Both the position numbers and the translations under genes were made by a program. This document shows positions 32,364-42,800 of a stretch of DNA of 56,577 nt, one piece after another. The DNA is from Planctomycetota bacterium. GTDB lineage: Bacteria; Planctomycetota; SZUA-567; JAFGGJ01. Position 1 is the stretch's first letter. Every line of letters starts with the position of its first letter. Below the pieces are notes generated by a model, which saw nothing but the letters and a program-made list of their open reading frames with translations, searched no databases and was not told the DNA's origin. Where the stretch lies: NCBI GenBank assembly GCA_016930595.1, contig JAFGGJ010000003.1, positions 1 to 56,577 of the forward strand, given 5' to 3'.

Positions 32364-32765
32364 TCACAGGCCGGCGCTAATCTTAAGTGTCTGGGCCGTA
32401 TCGTCCACACGAATTATTATCAGCCCCAGCGAAGAGTCGGCTGGACTCGATCCATATGCGTACTCCAGGTTTATACCGGCGGCGGCAAGCTTCTGCGTCA
32501 ATTCGGCCAGAGCCCCGGGGCGGTCGTCCAGCGCTATTTCTATGACTTCGTTTTCAAGCGATATGACGCCGGCTTCGGCCAGCGCCTTTTTCGCCTTGTC
32601 CACGTCGGACGTGACCATCCGCACCACCGCGTGGTCTATCGATTCGCTGACCGATATGGCACGCAGGTTCACTCCGGCCGCCGCCATGCTGGTCGCTATC
32701 TCGGCCAGTATGCCGGGACGGTTCTCTATGAATATGGATATCTGATCTACGAGACGTGCATCCAT
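32364..32765 (-). CDS. Tandem ACT-domain protein
   Basis: A 133-aa protein with two ACT domains. The first is about residues 5-68 (QISIFIENRPGILAEIATSMA) and the second about 72-130 (IEIALDDRPGALAELTQKLA). Each contains the RPGxLAE ligand-binding turn. Free-standing double ACT proteins usually sense amino acids, but no catalytic partner is fused here. ATG 32765 follows AAGGGA. The neighbours are lipoproteins, so the target is unclear. Confidence 0.92.
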   Translation of the reverse strand: MDARLVDQISIFIENRPGILAEIATSMAAAGVNLRAISVSESIDHAVVRMVTSDVDKAKKALAEAGVISLENEVIEIALDDRPGALAELTQKLAAAGINLEYAYGSSPADSSLGLIIIRVDDTAQTLKISAGL

Positions 32766-32807
32766 GTGTCATCCCTTCCCGGGCGTTCCGTCCCGCCCTT
32801 GTCCCAG

Positions 32808-33794
32808 TCAATTCCTCATAAACGGAGCCACTGCTTCGATCGTACCTCGACCGGAAAAGATTTCGATAACCGACCCGTCCGCAGGAGCGTATTTCAGGAT
32901 ACGCCTGCGGTCGAGCAGGATGATGAAGTCGTTGCCGGCCCGCCCGGCTATGTCTATGCGTTCCCGGCCCAGCAGGGCGCCCACGGGCAGCATCGTGCCG
33001 TACGCGCGCGGCCCGGTGGTCAGGACCCTGTACAGCCCCATGCCGCCGTCCAGTACGCCTGTCAGGCAGCATGCCTTGCCGTCTCCCGAATACGCCGCGT
33101 CCACGACCTTCGGCGTCCCGTGCCCTGGGAATTCGAGAACGAGTTTCTTCGCAGTGCCGTCCTTCGTGTCCACCATGTGCACGCTTCCGTCATGGTCCAG
33201 CGCCAGGTAAGTCCTGTCCCCGGGATGAAATGCGAGCGGACGCAGCCCTTTGGGAGCTTTGTAGACCTTCAGGCGCCTGTCGTCGGTCAGGTCTTCACCG
33301 GCGCCGAATACCGCTGCCGTCCTCCCGGAAGGCGATATGATTATGCCCCTGGCGGAGCCGATTTCCCTGACGGCGCTGCCCGGCGGGATCAGACACAGCC
33401 TTTCGCCGCAAAGGGCCACGATTAGATTCGGCTGCGGCCACCACAGTTCAACCTGGCCGCCCGCGTCGCCGGGGAGCTTGTACGACGACGTCAGTGCTCC
33501 GTTTTTCAGGTTGTGCGTCTGCATCCACACCCGGTCCCCCACGCGCTTGGCCCTGGCTGCCGCAGTGCCCCAGGGATCCACCGCAACGGCGCCCGCAGCA
33601 AGGTCTGCGGTTTCAAACAGGATGCTGTTGCCGTCGTCCCGCAGCAGGTACGTGCGCGCGGTCTGCTGTCCCCGGAATCCAGGTTCCAGGCTCTCGATCA
33701 GCAGTAAGGGCGAGCTGCAGCCCGCAAGTACGAGGGCGGCCGCCGCGGCCCTAGTAATCCTCACCGTCGTCTTGTACCACGCGTTCTTCGGCAT
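32808..33794 (-). CDS. Putative lipoprotein with beta-propeller-like repeats
   Basis: A 328-aa protein with a lipoprotein signal (AAAAALVLAGC, Cys near residue 26). The mature region has WD/TolB-like strands, such as GIIISPSGRTAAVFGAGEDL, LAFHPGDRTYLALDHDGSVH and VVDAAYSGDGKACCL, suggesting a propeller. No enzyme motif. Its 5' end overlaps the 3' end of the upstream 625-aa gene by 44 bp. GAGG lies just before ATG 33794. Confidence 0.72.
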   Translation of the reverse strand: MPKNAWYKTTVRITRAAAAALVLAGCSSPLLLIESLEPGFRGQQTARTYLLRDDGNSILFETADLAAGAVAVDPWGTAAARAKRVGDRVWMQTHNLKNGALTSSYKLPGDAGGQVELWWPQPNLIVALCGERLCLIPPGSAVREIGSARGIIISPSGRTAAVFGAGEDLTDDRRLKVYKAPKGLRPLAFHPGDRTYLALDHDGSVHMVDTKDGTAKKLVLEFPGHGTPKVVDAAYSGDGKACCLTGVLDGGMGLYRVLTTGPRAYGTMLPVGALLGRERIDIAGRAGNDFIILLDRRRILKYAPADGSVIEIFSGRGTIEAVAPFMRN

Positions 33795-35628
33795 AGACCT
33801 CGTCCAGCCATGGAGTGACCCAGTCGGAGCAGTAGACCGGGTTCAGTACCGTCAGCAGGTTAACCGCCTTGCCGTTCACCTGGGACGCCCCGGCCAGTAT
33901 CTGTACCCGGGTGAACTGCTCCTGCCCGTTGTAGGTGTAGGTCGATTCGGCTCCCGGCGCCATCCCCAGTGGAGCTCCGGCCCTTCCCAGGTATACCGTT
34001 GTCGCCATGCCGTCGTAGGCTTGCCGGTTCAGGTTTACTGTCAGTCCGGTTGTTTTTATGTTTTCGATCTCCGGAGCCGGGACGATGCGCGTGTAATAAG
34101 AACCGTTTCTCATGGCGTGGATTATGTCTTCTTCCGTACGTTCCGCCTGCACGTGAATGAGCACGGAACCGTTGTCTTCTTCATGCCCGTCGTCGAGCGC
34201 AAGGTACGAAAGGCGATAGCCGGCCGCCAGCGATTCGTGCCAGTACGGCAGGTCGCCGGCAACCGCACGCACCGTGGTAAGATGTTCCGGCAGAACCCTT
34301 GCCGCAGGGGCCGGCGGCAGCAGCGCGTCGAATGTCTGCCCGCCGGATCCGTACCTGAGCACGCGGGTATAGTGATACATCGTGCTCCCCGGGATTATCA
34401 GGCAGGTCGACGACTGCGGCAGGTCCTCGGGACTGCATGCCAGCAGGAGAAAATCAAGCCCCATGCGGGCCGCTTTCTCGGAGAACTTCCTGGCCTGTGA
34501 CGCATCGGCCGCCGCGCATGCCATGCCCCGTATGAACGCTCCGCCTTCGGTGTAGGGACATACGAGGTGCAGCTCGTTCCGGTCGGCCGCTGCCGATCGC
34601 AGGGCCGCCACCGCCCGCCAGAAGCATTCTTCCAGCGTGGCGAGTTCCTCTTCCTTGAGCACGCCCTTGGCCTGCGGCGTACGGTATCTCTCCACGGCGA
34701 TGAGCATTTCATCGAATTCGGCGAGGGCTTTCCCCATCTCTTCCGACTTCGTGTCCACCAGCCCGGTAAGCTTCCGGATATGGTCGTCCATCCGCTCGGC
34801 TCGACCCCATACGTCGGGCACCATGAACGACATCCCCGCCGCCACCGCCGTGTCCGTCGGAACATCCTGCTCTCCCGCAGGCTCTTCCGCATCCTCCTCG
34901 GTTGCCTCCTGGTCTTCAACCGGCGTCTTTTCAGCCGGTACGTCGACCTTCAGCCGGAACACGCCCGGCATCGCTATCCGCCCCTTCACGTACGAGAGAT
35001 CCTTGCTCTTGACCGGGATGAACAGTTCTTTCGGTTCCATCGCTATATCGGTCTCGGCCGGAATGGCTTCCCCAAAATCAAGACGTATCAGCAGCAGACC
35101 CACCCCTGTCGCGGCGGGCTTGTCTTTTTTGAGCGCGACCACTGCCGCCTCGCGCCCGCCTTCGAACTTCAGGGCGGTGTCGTCATCCAGCCACGCAACC
35201 GGCATCGCACCGGCCCCGCTCGGGAATATCCTTATCGCCACCCCCCAGCTTTCCCCGGCAACTGGAGTTGCGGCGAGGGTGTTCTGCGGCGCGAGGTCTA
35301 TGTGCCGAACGCTGAACAGCAATCCTGAGGCGGCTCGCAGCGCTTCACACCGGGGCGCCACTCGTGCGTTAACCGGTAGACTGATATCCGGTTGACCGTC
35401 CGCCGGGATGAAAAAAGACCACGTTCCCCGTTCCGGCGGCGTAAGCACAATTTCGACGGCTTCCGCCGTAACGCCGCGGATGTCCAGGAACAGAGCTTCG
35501 CGGTTATGAGCGGCTGCCAGCGAATAGCCGGTCCCGAGCTCCGCGTGTTCAATATTCTCAAAATCCGCTTCCCCCGGTGCGCCATTTTCATCTGGGCGAG
35601 TCATGCCGGACATAACGAGTTGTGCCAT
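33751..35628 (-). CDS. 625-aa protein of unknown function, possibly degenerate PHP-like C-terminal domain
   Basis: No family could be named with confidence. Residues 1-about 230 are beta-rich, with no signal peptide. An acidic linker follows at about 235-258 (DQEATEEDAEEPAGEQD). Residues about 280-345 are helical and possibly coiled. The C-terminal 280 residues include NELHLVCPYTEGGAF, AARMGLDFLLLACSPEDLP and EEDIIHAMRNGSYYTR. That last block resembles the end of CehA/McbA-type PHP phosphoesterases, but the HxH metal motif expected at the start of the barrel is absent. If it is a PHP relative it is probably not metal-dependent. It lies between a TIM-barrel isomerase gene and a lipoprotein gene in one minus-strand run. 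Confidence 0.7.
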   Translation of the reverse strand: MAQLVMSGMTRPDENGAPGEADFENIEHAELGTGYSLAAAHNREALFLDIRGVTAEAVEIVLTPPERGTWSFFIPADGQPDISLPVNARVAPRCEALRAASGLLFSVRHIDLAPQNTLAATPVAGESWGVAIRIFPSGAGAMPVAWLDDDTALKFEGGREAAVVALKKDKPAATGVGLLLIRLDFGEAIPAETDIAMEPKELFIPVKSKDLSYVKGRIAMPGVFRLKVDVPAEKTPVEDQEATEEDAEEPAGEQDVPTDTAVAAGMSFMVPDVWGRAERMDDHIRKLTGLVDTKSEEMGKALAEFDEMLIAVERYRTPQAKGVLKEEELATLEECFWRAVAALRSAAADRNELHLVCPYTEGGAFIRGMACAAADASQARKFSEKAARMGLDFLLLACSPEDLPQSSTCLIIPGSTMYHYTRVLRYGSGGQTFDALLPPAPAARVLPEHLTTVRAVAGDLPYWHESLAAGYRLSYLALDDGHEEDNGSVLIHVQAERTEEDIIHAMRNGSYYTRIVPAPEIENIKTTGLTVNLNRQAYDGMATTVYLGRAGAPLGMAPGAESTYTYNGQEQFTRVQILAGASQVNGKAVNLLTVLNPVYCSDWVTPWLDEVYAEERVVQDDGEDY

Positions 35629-35651
35629 AGCGGGTTACGTGCTCCTTCCTG

Positions 35652-36464
35652 TCAGAGACCAAGATCCAGAGTCTGAATCGAATAGTCGTGTGCGGTCTTG
35701 GCGTAGCCGCCGGGGTTCAGTTTTTTGTCGTGGGGCAGGTCGAGTTCGCCAACGACCCAGCCGCTGTAATCCTTTTTATCCAAAGCCTTTACAAGCGCTT
35801 TAAAATCGACGGAGCCTTTGCCGAGTGGTTTAAGACGTTTGGGATAAGACTGCCTGTTCCTGCTATAGTCCTTGAGATGCAGGTGGTAGACCCGGGGTGC
35901 GAAGCGCAGGTAAAAATTCGCGGGGTTTATCCTGTTGTGCGTCATTTGCGCGGTGTCCAGGCAGAGCCCGACGGATTCCTTGGCCGTGTGTTTCAGGAAA
36001 TCTTCAATCTCTGTCCGCGTGTCTATCCACGTGTCAATTTCCGGGTGGAATGCCAAACGGATGCCGAGTTCGTTGAGTTCGGAGCCGAGCTCGTTGGCAA
36101 AATCAACAACCGTTTTCCATTCTTCGCCCGAAATGGCCATGTCCGGCCATTTGCGCGGGGCCATGAGTACGATGACCTGCGCGCCGACGGCGGCCGCGAA
36201 GCGTCCCATGGCCATAAAACGCTCTTTTTCATCTTCCTTGCTGTCGGGCGTCAGCAGCCAGAGGGGGCTGTCGATGGCCGCAAGCTCCAGACCTTCGTCA
36301 TGGAGCATTTCCATAAAGACATCGATCCGGTCGGCGTAACTCTCTGCCACAGACCATGTTACTTCTATGCCGTCAAACCCCATCTGGGAAATTTCGTGCA
36401 TGGAATAAACCAGGTCTTCCGGCGGCCAGCCGTCCGTATGATACGCCAGTTGTGTTTCGAACAC
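35652..36464 (-). CDS. Sugar phosphate isomerase/epimerase-like TIM barrel (AP endonuclease 2 family)
   Basis: A 270-aa xylose-isomerase-like TIM barrel, related to IolE/IolI and similar enzymes. Visible metal-site blocks are GFDGIEVTWS, LAAIDSPLW, LAFHPEIDTW (His/Glu), VGLCLDTAQ, VYHLHLKDY and GWVVGELD. The substrate is not determinable, but it fits a sugar, inosose or hydroxypyruvate isomerase role. I preferred GTG 36464 because GGAGG stands four bases upstream; a longer frame reaches 36485. A strong promoter lies at 36544-36571. First gene of the minus-strand run to argJ. Confidence 0.85.
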   Translation of the reverse strand: MFETQLAYHTDGWPPEDLVYSMHEISQMGFDGIEVTWSVAESYADRIDVFMEMLHDEGLELAAIDSPLWLLTPDSKEDEKERFMAMGRFAAAVGAQVIVLMAPRKWPDMAISGEEWKTVVDFANELGSELNELGIRLAFHPEIDTWIDTRTEIEDFLKHTAKESVGLCLDTAQMTHNRINPANFYLRFAPRVYHLHLKDYSRNRQSYPKRLKPLGKGSVDFKALVKALDKKDYSGWVVGELDLPHDKKLNPGGYAKTAHDYSIQTLDLGL

Positions 36465-36543
36465 TTTGCCTCCAGGGTAAAGCACTAAAAACGACCAGCA
36501 CGACTGTACAGCACTTCATGGCGCGCGGAATTCCCGCTTTGTC

Positions 36544-36571
36544 ATCTTAGAGTTTTCATTGTTTCTGTCAA
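36544..36571 (-). promoter_or_regulatory. Promoter of the TIM-barrel to argJ gene run
   Basis: Minus strand: consensus TTGACA (36566-36571), a 16-base spacer and TAAGAT (36544-36549). Predicted start near 36537, about 70 bases before the GTG at 36464. It is among the strongest promoter matches in the window. Confidence 0.7.
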
Positions 36572-36592
36572 GCACATCGCCGCACGCAACAC

Positions 36593-36620
36593 TTGCGCCT
36601 GATGGGAATTATGATATCCT
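36593..36620 (+). promoter_or_regulatory. Candidate promoter for HIT-CPBP-nadE genes
   Basis: TTGCGC (36593-36598), a 16-base spacer and TATCCT (36615-36620), about 36 bases before the GTG of the HIT gene at 36656. Divergent from the promoter at 36544-36571. Confidence 0.45.
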
Positions 36621-36655
36621 TTAGGTCGACATCGGAGCGTGAAGGGAGCCGTCCC

Positions 36656-36997
36656 GTGGGAGATTGTATTTTCTGCAGAATTGCCTCCGGCGAAATGAAA
36701 ACCCCGTTGCTTCTGGAAAACGACTCCGTGGCCGCCTTCAGCGACATCAATCCCCAGGCGCCTGTTCACGTGCTGGTTGTGCCGAAAGAACACGTAGAGA
36801 CGACGAACGAGCTTTCCGGCAAGCCCGAACTCGTTCAAAAACTTTTCCTGGCGTGCCTGCAGGTTGCGGAGCAGACGGGTCTTGCCGAAGACGGGTATCG
36901 TATTGTCGCCAATTGCGGGGCGAAAGCCGGCCAGAGCGTGTACCACGTGCATTTCCATCTGCTCGGCGGCAGGCCGATGTCCTGGCCCCCCGGTTGA
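36656..36997 (+). CDS. HIT-family (HINT) nucleotide hydrolase
   Basis: A 113-aa histidine-triad protein of the HINT branch, which hydrolyses AMP-lysine or other nucleoside phosphoramidates. CIFCRIASGEM at the N-terminus supplies zinc-type cysteines (CxxC), and the triad HVHFHLLGG is intact near the end. The start is GTG 36656, preceded by GGGAG at seven bases; in-frame extension upstream adds nothing conserved. The CPBP protease gene begins 22 bp downstream. Confidence 0.94.
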   Translation: MGDCIFCRIASGEMKTPLLLENDSVAAFSDINPQAPVHVLVVPKEHVETTNELSGKPELVQKLFLACLQVAEQTGLAEDGYRIVANCGAKAGQSVYHVHFHLLGGRPMSWPPG

Positions 36998-37019
36998 CCC
37001 ACATGCTCCGGGAACTCAC

Positions 37020-37925
37020 GTGAACGGACAGGAACTAGCCGTACATCTGCGGCGCCTCCTCGTGGCGCTGGCGTCAGTCATAGGGTTGTACGCCGTTTTC
37101 TCTCTGCGCAACCTGATCTGGTCCTTCGATCCCCTGGAAGTCGCATCCGATGAGGATTTTGTCGTCATTATCTACCGGGTCCTGTTCACGGCCGTTGTGC
37201 TGGTATCCATAACTGGGGTTGTTCTCAGGACGTATCCGTTTGCTCCACGGGAACCGGTTTCGTTGTGGCGGAGCGCCGCGCTGGGTTTTTTCGTCGGGGC
37301 GGCGGGTATTTTTCTGCAGTGGTCGATAGCGCTGTTCGCCGCCGAGCACGGCGTCCTCGACGGCGCCGGCAACGACTACGCCCTTTTCCGGATCGTGCTG
37401 GAAGGCGAACGGCCGTTCGACATGCTGCTCATCCTCGTGGCCGTGGGCATCGTGATGCCCCTGGCGGAAGAACTCATGTTCAGGGGGCTTGTGCACAGGG
37501 CGTTCGCCGCCGTGCTCCCCCGTAACCACGCGGTGCTGATATCGAGCGCGCTTTTTGCATATTTCCATGCCAGCGACATGCAGGTTCTCATAGCGTTCGT
37601 CGTCGGATTTTTTGCGGCGGTGTTTTACGAAAGGACCGGGCGGCTGCTGCCGGGGATCCTGCTTCACGTGGGTATCAACGTCGGCTTTGTGGTGCTGTTG
37701 TACGGCGGGGTGAGGGGGATCGGGGTCATACCGCTTGCGGCGCCGTTCGTCCTGTTCCTCGGGACTGCGGCGTGTGCGGCGGCCGTGTTCTTCAACATGC
37801 CGCGGCGGGAAGAAGTTGCCGATCTGTCGATACGCGTTACCATTCCAAGAAGCCTGCCGTCCGATCCGCCGAAAGGAACGCGAGGTGAGAATAGCTCTCG
37901 CCCAGATGAACCCCACCGTGGGTGA
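37020..37925 (+). CDS. CPBP-family intramembrane metalloprotease
   Basis: A 301-aa membrane protein with about seven hydrophobic segments. The CAAX protease / bacteriocin-processing (CPBP, ABI) motifs are present: LAEELMFRGLVHR (EExxxR) and later FAYFHA, then ILLHVGINV. Members act as Rce1-like proteases inside the membrane. The last 40 residues are a basic, cytoplasmic tail that overlaps the nadE start by 41 bp. GTG 37020 is the likely start, with only a weak ribosome site. Target protein unknown. Confidence 0.9.
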   Translation: MNGQELAVHLRRLLVALASVIGLYAVFSLRNLIWSFDPLEVASDEDFVVIIYRVLFTAVVLVSITGVVLRTYPFAPREPVSLWRSAALGFFVGAAGIFLQWSIALFAAEHGVLDGAGNDYALFRIVLEGERPFDMLLILVAVGIVMPLAEELMFRGLVHRAFAAVLPRNHAVLISSALFAYFHASDMQVLIAFVVGFFAAVFYERTGRLLPGILLHVGINVGFVVLLYGGVRGIGVIPLAAPFVLFLGTAACAAAVFFNMPRREEVADLSIRVTIPRSLPSDPPKGTRGENSSRPDEPHRG

Positions 37926-39576
37926 TATCCCCGGCAACGCGTCGATAGTGGCCTCCATGTACGCCGATGCCGCCTCCAGGGGAGCGGACGTCGTTCTTTT
38001 CCCGGAGCTCTGCATCACGGGGTATCCACCCGAAGACCTGCTGCTCAGGCGTGAATTCGTCGACCTGGCGGTGCAGACGTCCCTGGACCTTGCGCGCAGC
38101 GGTATCACGGCGGAAACGACTGCGGTCATCGGCACGGTCTCGGTGCAGGGGGGCGACGTTTACAACTCGGCCATCGTATGCCAGAACGGCGGTCTCGTCG
38201 GCTCATATCACAAGATCTGCCTGCCCAACTACGGAGTTTTCGACGAGAAACGCTACTTTGCCCCCGGCACGCGTGCCATGCTCGTGAATATCGCAGGGTC
38301 TCCCGCGGCGATCAACATCTGCGAAGATTCCTGGAGCCCGGACGGGCCGTACCACCTGCAGTGCGACGCCGGCGCCGTCCTCGTGCTGAACCTGTCCGCC
38401 AGCCCGTACCACAGGGGCAAAATCGGCGACAGGCTGAAGAGGATGCGTACCGTGGCGCAGCGCTATTCCGTGTGCTTCTGCTACAGCAACCTGGTGGGCG
38501 GGCAGGACGAACTTGTGTTCGACGGGGGCAGTTTCGTGCTCGCGCCGGACGGCGGCACTATTGCATCCGCCCCACGGTTTGAGCAGGCTCTCGTGGTGGT
38601 GGATGTGGATGTCCCCGCCGCGAATCCCGCGGCCTGCCCGGGTATATCGACCGTGACCGCAGCGCCTCCGGGCGCACCGAAACCTCCGATACCCGCACCG
38701 GCGCCGACCTCCGTCCTCTCTGACGAAGACGAAGTCCTGGGGGCGCTGGTTTGCGGCACGCGGGATTACCTGTGGAAGAACTCGTTCAACAGCGCCGTTG
38801 TGGGCGTTTCCGGGGGGATCGATTCCGCACTTACGCTCGCCGTTGCCTGCCGGGCGATCGGCCCGGAAAACGTCACGGGTCTGGTCATGCCCGGACCTTT
38901 CAGCTCGGATGAGACGCAGGATGATGCGGAGCTCGTGTGCCGTAACATGGGCTGCCGGTTCCACAAGGTGCCCATATCCGCGCCGTTCGAATCGCTGAAG
39001 AACACCCTCGCTGCCGCCATGGGCGGATGGCCGGGCGGACTTACGGAAGAGAACCTTCAGTCCAGGTTGCGGGGTCTTTTCCTGATGGCTTTTTCCAATG
39101 CTACCGGCGCCATCGTGCTTGTCACCGGAAACAAGAGCGAAGCCGCTACCGGTTACTGCACCATGTACGGCGATACGGCCGGCGGCTTTGCAGTTATCAA
39201 GGATATTCCCAAGACGCTCGTCTGGAAACTGGCCCGCCGGGTGAATGAACTGGACGGCAGGGACGTCATTCCTTCCAGTATTGTCGAACGTGTGCCGTCG
39301 GCGGAGCTCCGGCCCGCTCAGCGCGACACCGACAGCCTGCCGGACTACGGGATCCTCGACCGGATTCTGGCTGCCTATATCGAGGACGGAATGGGAATAC
39401 GGGAAATGGTGGCCGCCGGTATGCCCGAAAAGGACGTGCGGCGGACGGTGAACATGATTGACGGGAGTGAGTTCAAGCGCCGCCAGTATCCACCCGGCGT
39501 CAAGATTACTCCCAGGGCTTTCGGGCGCGACTGGCGGCTGCCTCTCACCAACCGCTTCAAGGCCGCCGATGGCTGA
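37885..39576 (+). CDS. nadE: Glutamine-dependent NAD+ synthetase
   Basis: Amidates deamido-NAD to NAD using ammonia from glutamine. The N-terminal nitrilase-type amidase has the triad Glu41 (LFPELCITGYPPED), Lys110 (SYHKICLPNYGVFD) and Cys146 (INICEDSW). The C-terminal synthetase has the P-loop VSGGIDSALTLAVA and NKSEAATGYCTMYGD. An alanine/proline-rich linker of about 25 residues joins them (TAAPPGAPKPPIPAPAP), which is unusual. Length is 563 aa, normal for this bacterial type. GTG 37885 follows AAGGA. With nadA in the same window the cell can make NAD de novo. Confidence 0.95.
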   Translation: MRIALAQMNPTVGDIPGNASIVASMYADAASRGADVVLFPELCITGYPPEDLLLRREFVDLAVQTSLDLARSGITAETTAVIGTVSVQGGDVYNSAIVCQNGGLVGSYHKICLPNYGVFDEKRYFAPGTRAMLVNIAGSPAAINICEDSWSPDGPYHLQCDAGAVLVLNLSASPYHRGKIGDRLKRMRTVAQRYSVCFCYSNLVGGQDELVFDGGSFVLAPDGGTIASAPRFEQALVVVDVDVPAANPAACPGISTVTAAPPGAPKPPIPAPAPTSVLSDEDEVLGALVCGTRDYLWKNSFNSAVVGVSGGIDSALTLAVACRAIGPENVTGLVMPGPFSSDETQDDAELVCRNMGCRFHKVPISAPFESLKNTLAAAMGGWPGGLTEENLQSRLRGLFLMAFSNATGAIVLVTGNKSEAATGYCTMYGDTAGGFAVIKDIPKTLVWKLARRVNELDGRDVIPSSIVERVPSAELRPAQRDTDSLPDYGILDRILAAYIEDGMGIREMVAAGMPEKDVRRTVNMIDGSEFKRRQYPPGVKITPRAFGRDWRLPLTNRFKAADG

Positions 39577-39836
39577 AGACTGCGTGGGCGGGCGCTGTTT
39601 CCGGGATATCCGCCCGTCTCCCACACGGGCCCGGGAGCAGGGGAAAAGAATTTGCGTGATGCGGGCTTTCGGTGTACGATGACCGGGATGGGGCGGCAGG
39701 CAACCGCCCTGTCGGATATCCCACCGGCGATACCGCGAATTTGTCCGTGCGGAGAACCGGAGGATGTGTATAATTGAAACGTTGCCGGTTTTTGGCGTTT
39801 TGGAAAGCTTAGAGGGCTTTCGGAGGGAGCGTCCTT

Positions 39837-42800
39837 ATGAGTATTCTGAAGTGGTCTCGTTGTGGTTGTGCCGTTGCGGCGGTCCTGCTGATTCTTTCCG
39901 GATGCGGTGGGGGCGGGGGAGGTCCCGACACCACGGCCCCGGTTGTGGACAGTATAACTCCCGCGGATGCGGCGACGGGCGTCGCCAAGGACACGACGAT
40001 AGAAATAGTGTTCAACGAGGCCATGGATGAAGCTACTCTGGACGACACCACCATCACTCTTGAAGAGACGGTGTCCACCACGGCTGTGGCGTACACGTCC
40101 GCATATGATTCTGGCACGCGTACGTATACCATAACGCCGGACGCGACGCTCACAACGTACCTCCAGTACACGGTAACCGTTACAACGGGAGTGACGGATA
40201 CCGCCGGGAACGCCCTCGCTGCGGACGTGACTGCGACGTTCCGCACCGTTGACGACGTGGACCCCACGACTCCCGGGACGCCCACGGATGACGGAGACTA
40301 TGACGACGCGACGGTGACTTTCGACTGGACGGCGGCTACTGACGCCGACAGCGGGATGGCTTCGTATGTTATAGAAATAGGCACGACCGCAGGCGGGAAC
40401 GACGTGTACTCCGGTGACGTGGGACTCGTGCTGACGTATGATTTTGACGCGACAACGGAAGAAGGAAGCACGCTGTACGCCCGTGTGGCCGCCGTGGACG
40501 GCGAAGGCAACCAGGGCGCATGGTCGGGCAATTCGGACGGCATAATGGTGGATACGGTGGCTCCGACCGCTCCGGGCACCCCGACGGACGCCGGGGTCTA
40601 TGACAACACGACGGTGACGTTTGACTGGACCGCAGCGACGGATGCCTCGAGCGGCGTGGCGTCATACGTGCTGGAGATCGGGACAACGGCGGGCGGCAAC
40701 GACGTCTTCAACGGAAACGTCGGGAACGTCCTGACATATGATGCGACCGGCGCTGAAGGCCAGACGCTCTACGCCAGGGTCGCAGCTGTAGACGCCGCCG
40801 GCCTGCAGGGTGCGTGGTCGGGAAACTCGGACGGCGTGACGGTGGATACCGTGCTGCCGACCGCTCCTGGTACTCCGACCGACGCCGGCGACTACGACGA
40901 CACGACGGTGACGTTCAACTGGACGGCGGCAACGGATGCGACGAGCGGAGTAGCCTCCTACGTGCTGCAGGTCGGCACGACGGCGGGCGGCAACGACATT
41001 TATGACGGCAACGTGGGCAACGTGCTCACTTATGACGCCACGGCGTCGGAAGGCGACACGGTATACGCCCGCGTCGCGGCGGTGGACGGGGCCGGCAACC
41101 AGGGTCCGTGGAGCGGCAATTCGGACGGCATACTGGTGGATACGCTTTCTCCCACGGCACCCGGGACCCCCACGGATAACGGCACCTATGATAACCTGAG
41201 CGTTACGTTCAACTGGACGGCATCCGATGACGGCGCGAACGGCAGCGGCATAGCGGCTTATACGCTGTACATAGGGACGTCGCCGGGCGCCAGCGACGTG
41301 TTCGACCTGTCAATCGGCAACGTCACGACATACGTTCTGGATGCGACCGGGCTCGAAGGCTTTACGCTGTACGCTCGCGTTATGGCAACGGACGCGGCGG
41401 GACATTCCAGCTCGTGGTCCGGCGACTCCGACGGCGTGACGGTGGACGCGACGGGACCCACGGTGCCCGGTACTCCGACCGATGCCGGGGTCTGGACGAC
41501 GGCGAGTGTCGTCTTCAACTGGACCGCGGCGACCGATGCCACGAGCGGAATCGGCTCCTACGTGCTGCAGGTCGGCACGACCGCGGGCGGCAACGACGTG
41601 TTCAACGGGAACGTAGGGAACGTGCTCACGTACACCGTGACCGGAAGCAACGGGAATACTCTCTACGCACGCGTGGCGGCCGTGGACGGTGCCGGCAACC
41701 AGGGCCTGTGGTCCGGGAACTCCGACGGCATTACCGTGGATACGGCCGGCCCGACGGCCCCGGGAACCCCCGCCGACGACGGCGACTATGACGATTCAAC
41801 CGTCACGTTCACGTGGACCGCCGCATCGGACGGCGGCAGCGGCGTGGCGTCATACGTGCTCCAGGTCGGCACGACCGCGGGCGGCAACGACGTGCTCGAT
41901 ATGAACGTAGGAAACGTGCTTACCTACGACGCCACCGGCACGGAAGGACAGACTCTCTACGCCCGTGTCGTGGCCATAGACAGCCTCGGCAATGTCGGCA
42001 CCTGGTCGGGCAACTCCAATGGTATCATGGTGGATGAACTCGACCCGACAGCACCCGGCACCCCCACCGACGCCGGGACTTACGATAACGACCCCGTCAC
42101 GTTCGACTGGACTGCAGCGACGGATGCGGCCAGCGGCGTGGCGTCGTACGTGCTGCAGGTCGGGACGGCGCCGGGCGCCAGCAACATCTTTGACGGCAAC
42201 GTGGGCAACGTGTTGACTTATAACGTGCCGTCCGGCGGCTGGCATGGGGCGACCTTCTATGCGCGGGTCGCCGCCGTTGACGCTGCCGGGCACCAGGGAT
42301 CGTGGTCCGGCGACTCGGACGGCGTTGTGATAGACCTCCAGGCGCCCGTCGTCTTCTGGGCGAGTCCGAGCTGGGCGGATGTCTCACTGGCCCAGAACAT
42401 CGAGATACAGTTCAGTGAACCTATGGACCAGGCGTCCGTGGAAGCCGCCGGAGCATTCACCCTCGCACCGGCCGCAGCGAACGGATACCTGTTCTACTGG
42501 AATGCAACGGGCGACATGGTAACGATAGTGCCGGATACGCAGAACCCGGTCGGCCCGAGCAATAACGATCTGTTGCTGGAAGAACAGTCCTACTCGGCGT
42601 CCCTGATCGCCGGCGTGACCGACGTGGCCGGCAACCCGATAGGCGTACCTGTGAACTGGTTCTTCGACACGCGGGATGCAACGCCTCCCTATCTTGTATC
42701 CGGTATGGCCGGAGGCAACAACCTCCTCAACTCTATGGTGGATGCCGCCGACGTCGAGGACGGCGACACCATAGTCTTCATGTTCAGCGAAGAAATACAG

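Noticed and set aside
39569..39682. 37-codon frame overlapping the nadE stop
   Set aside because: No ribosome site, no amino acid pattern suggesting a protein, and third-position bias not convincing.
39577..39836. Possible riboswitch in the 260-bp space before the giant lipoprotein
   Set aside because: Only a simple hairpin (39691-39709) and a -10-like TATAAT are seen; no conserved core of any riboswitch class I know could be matched.
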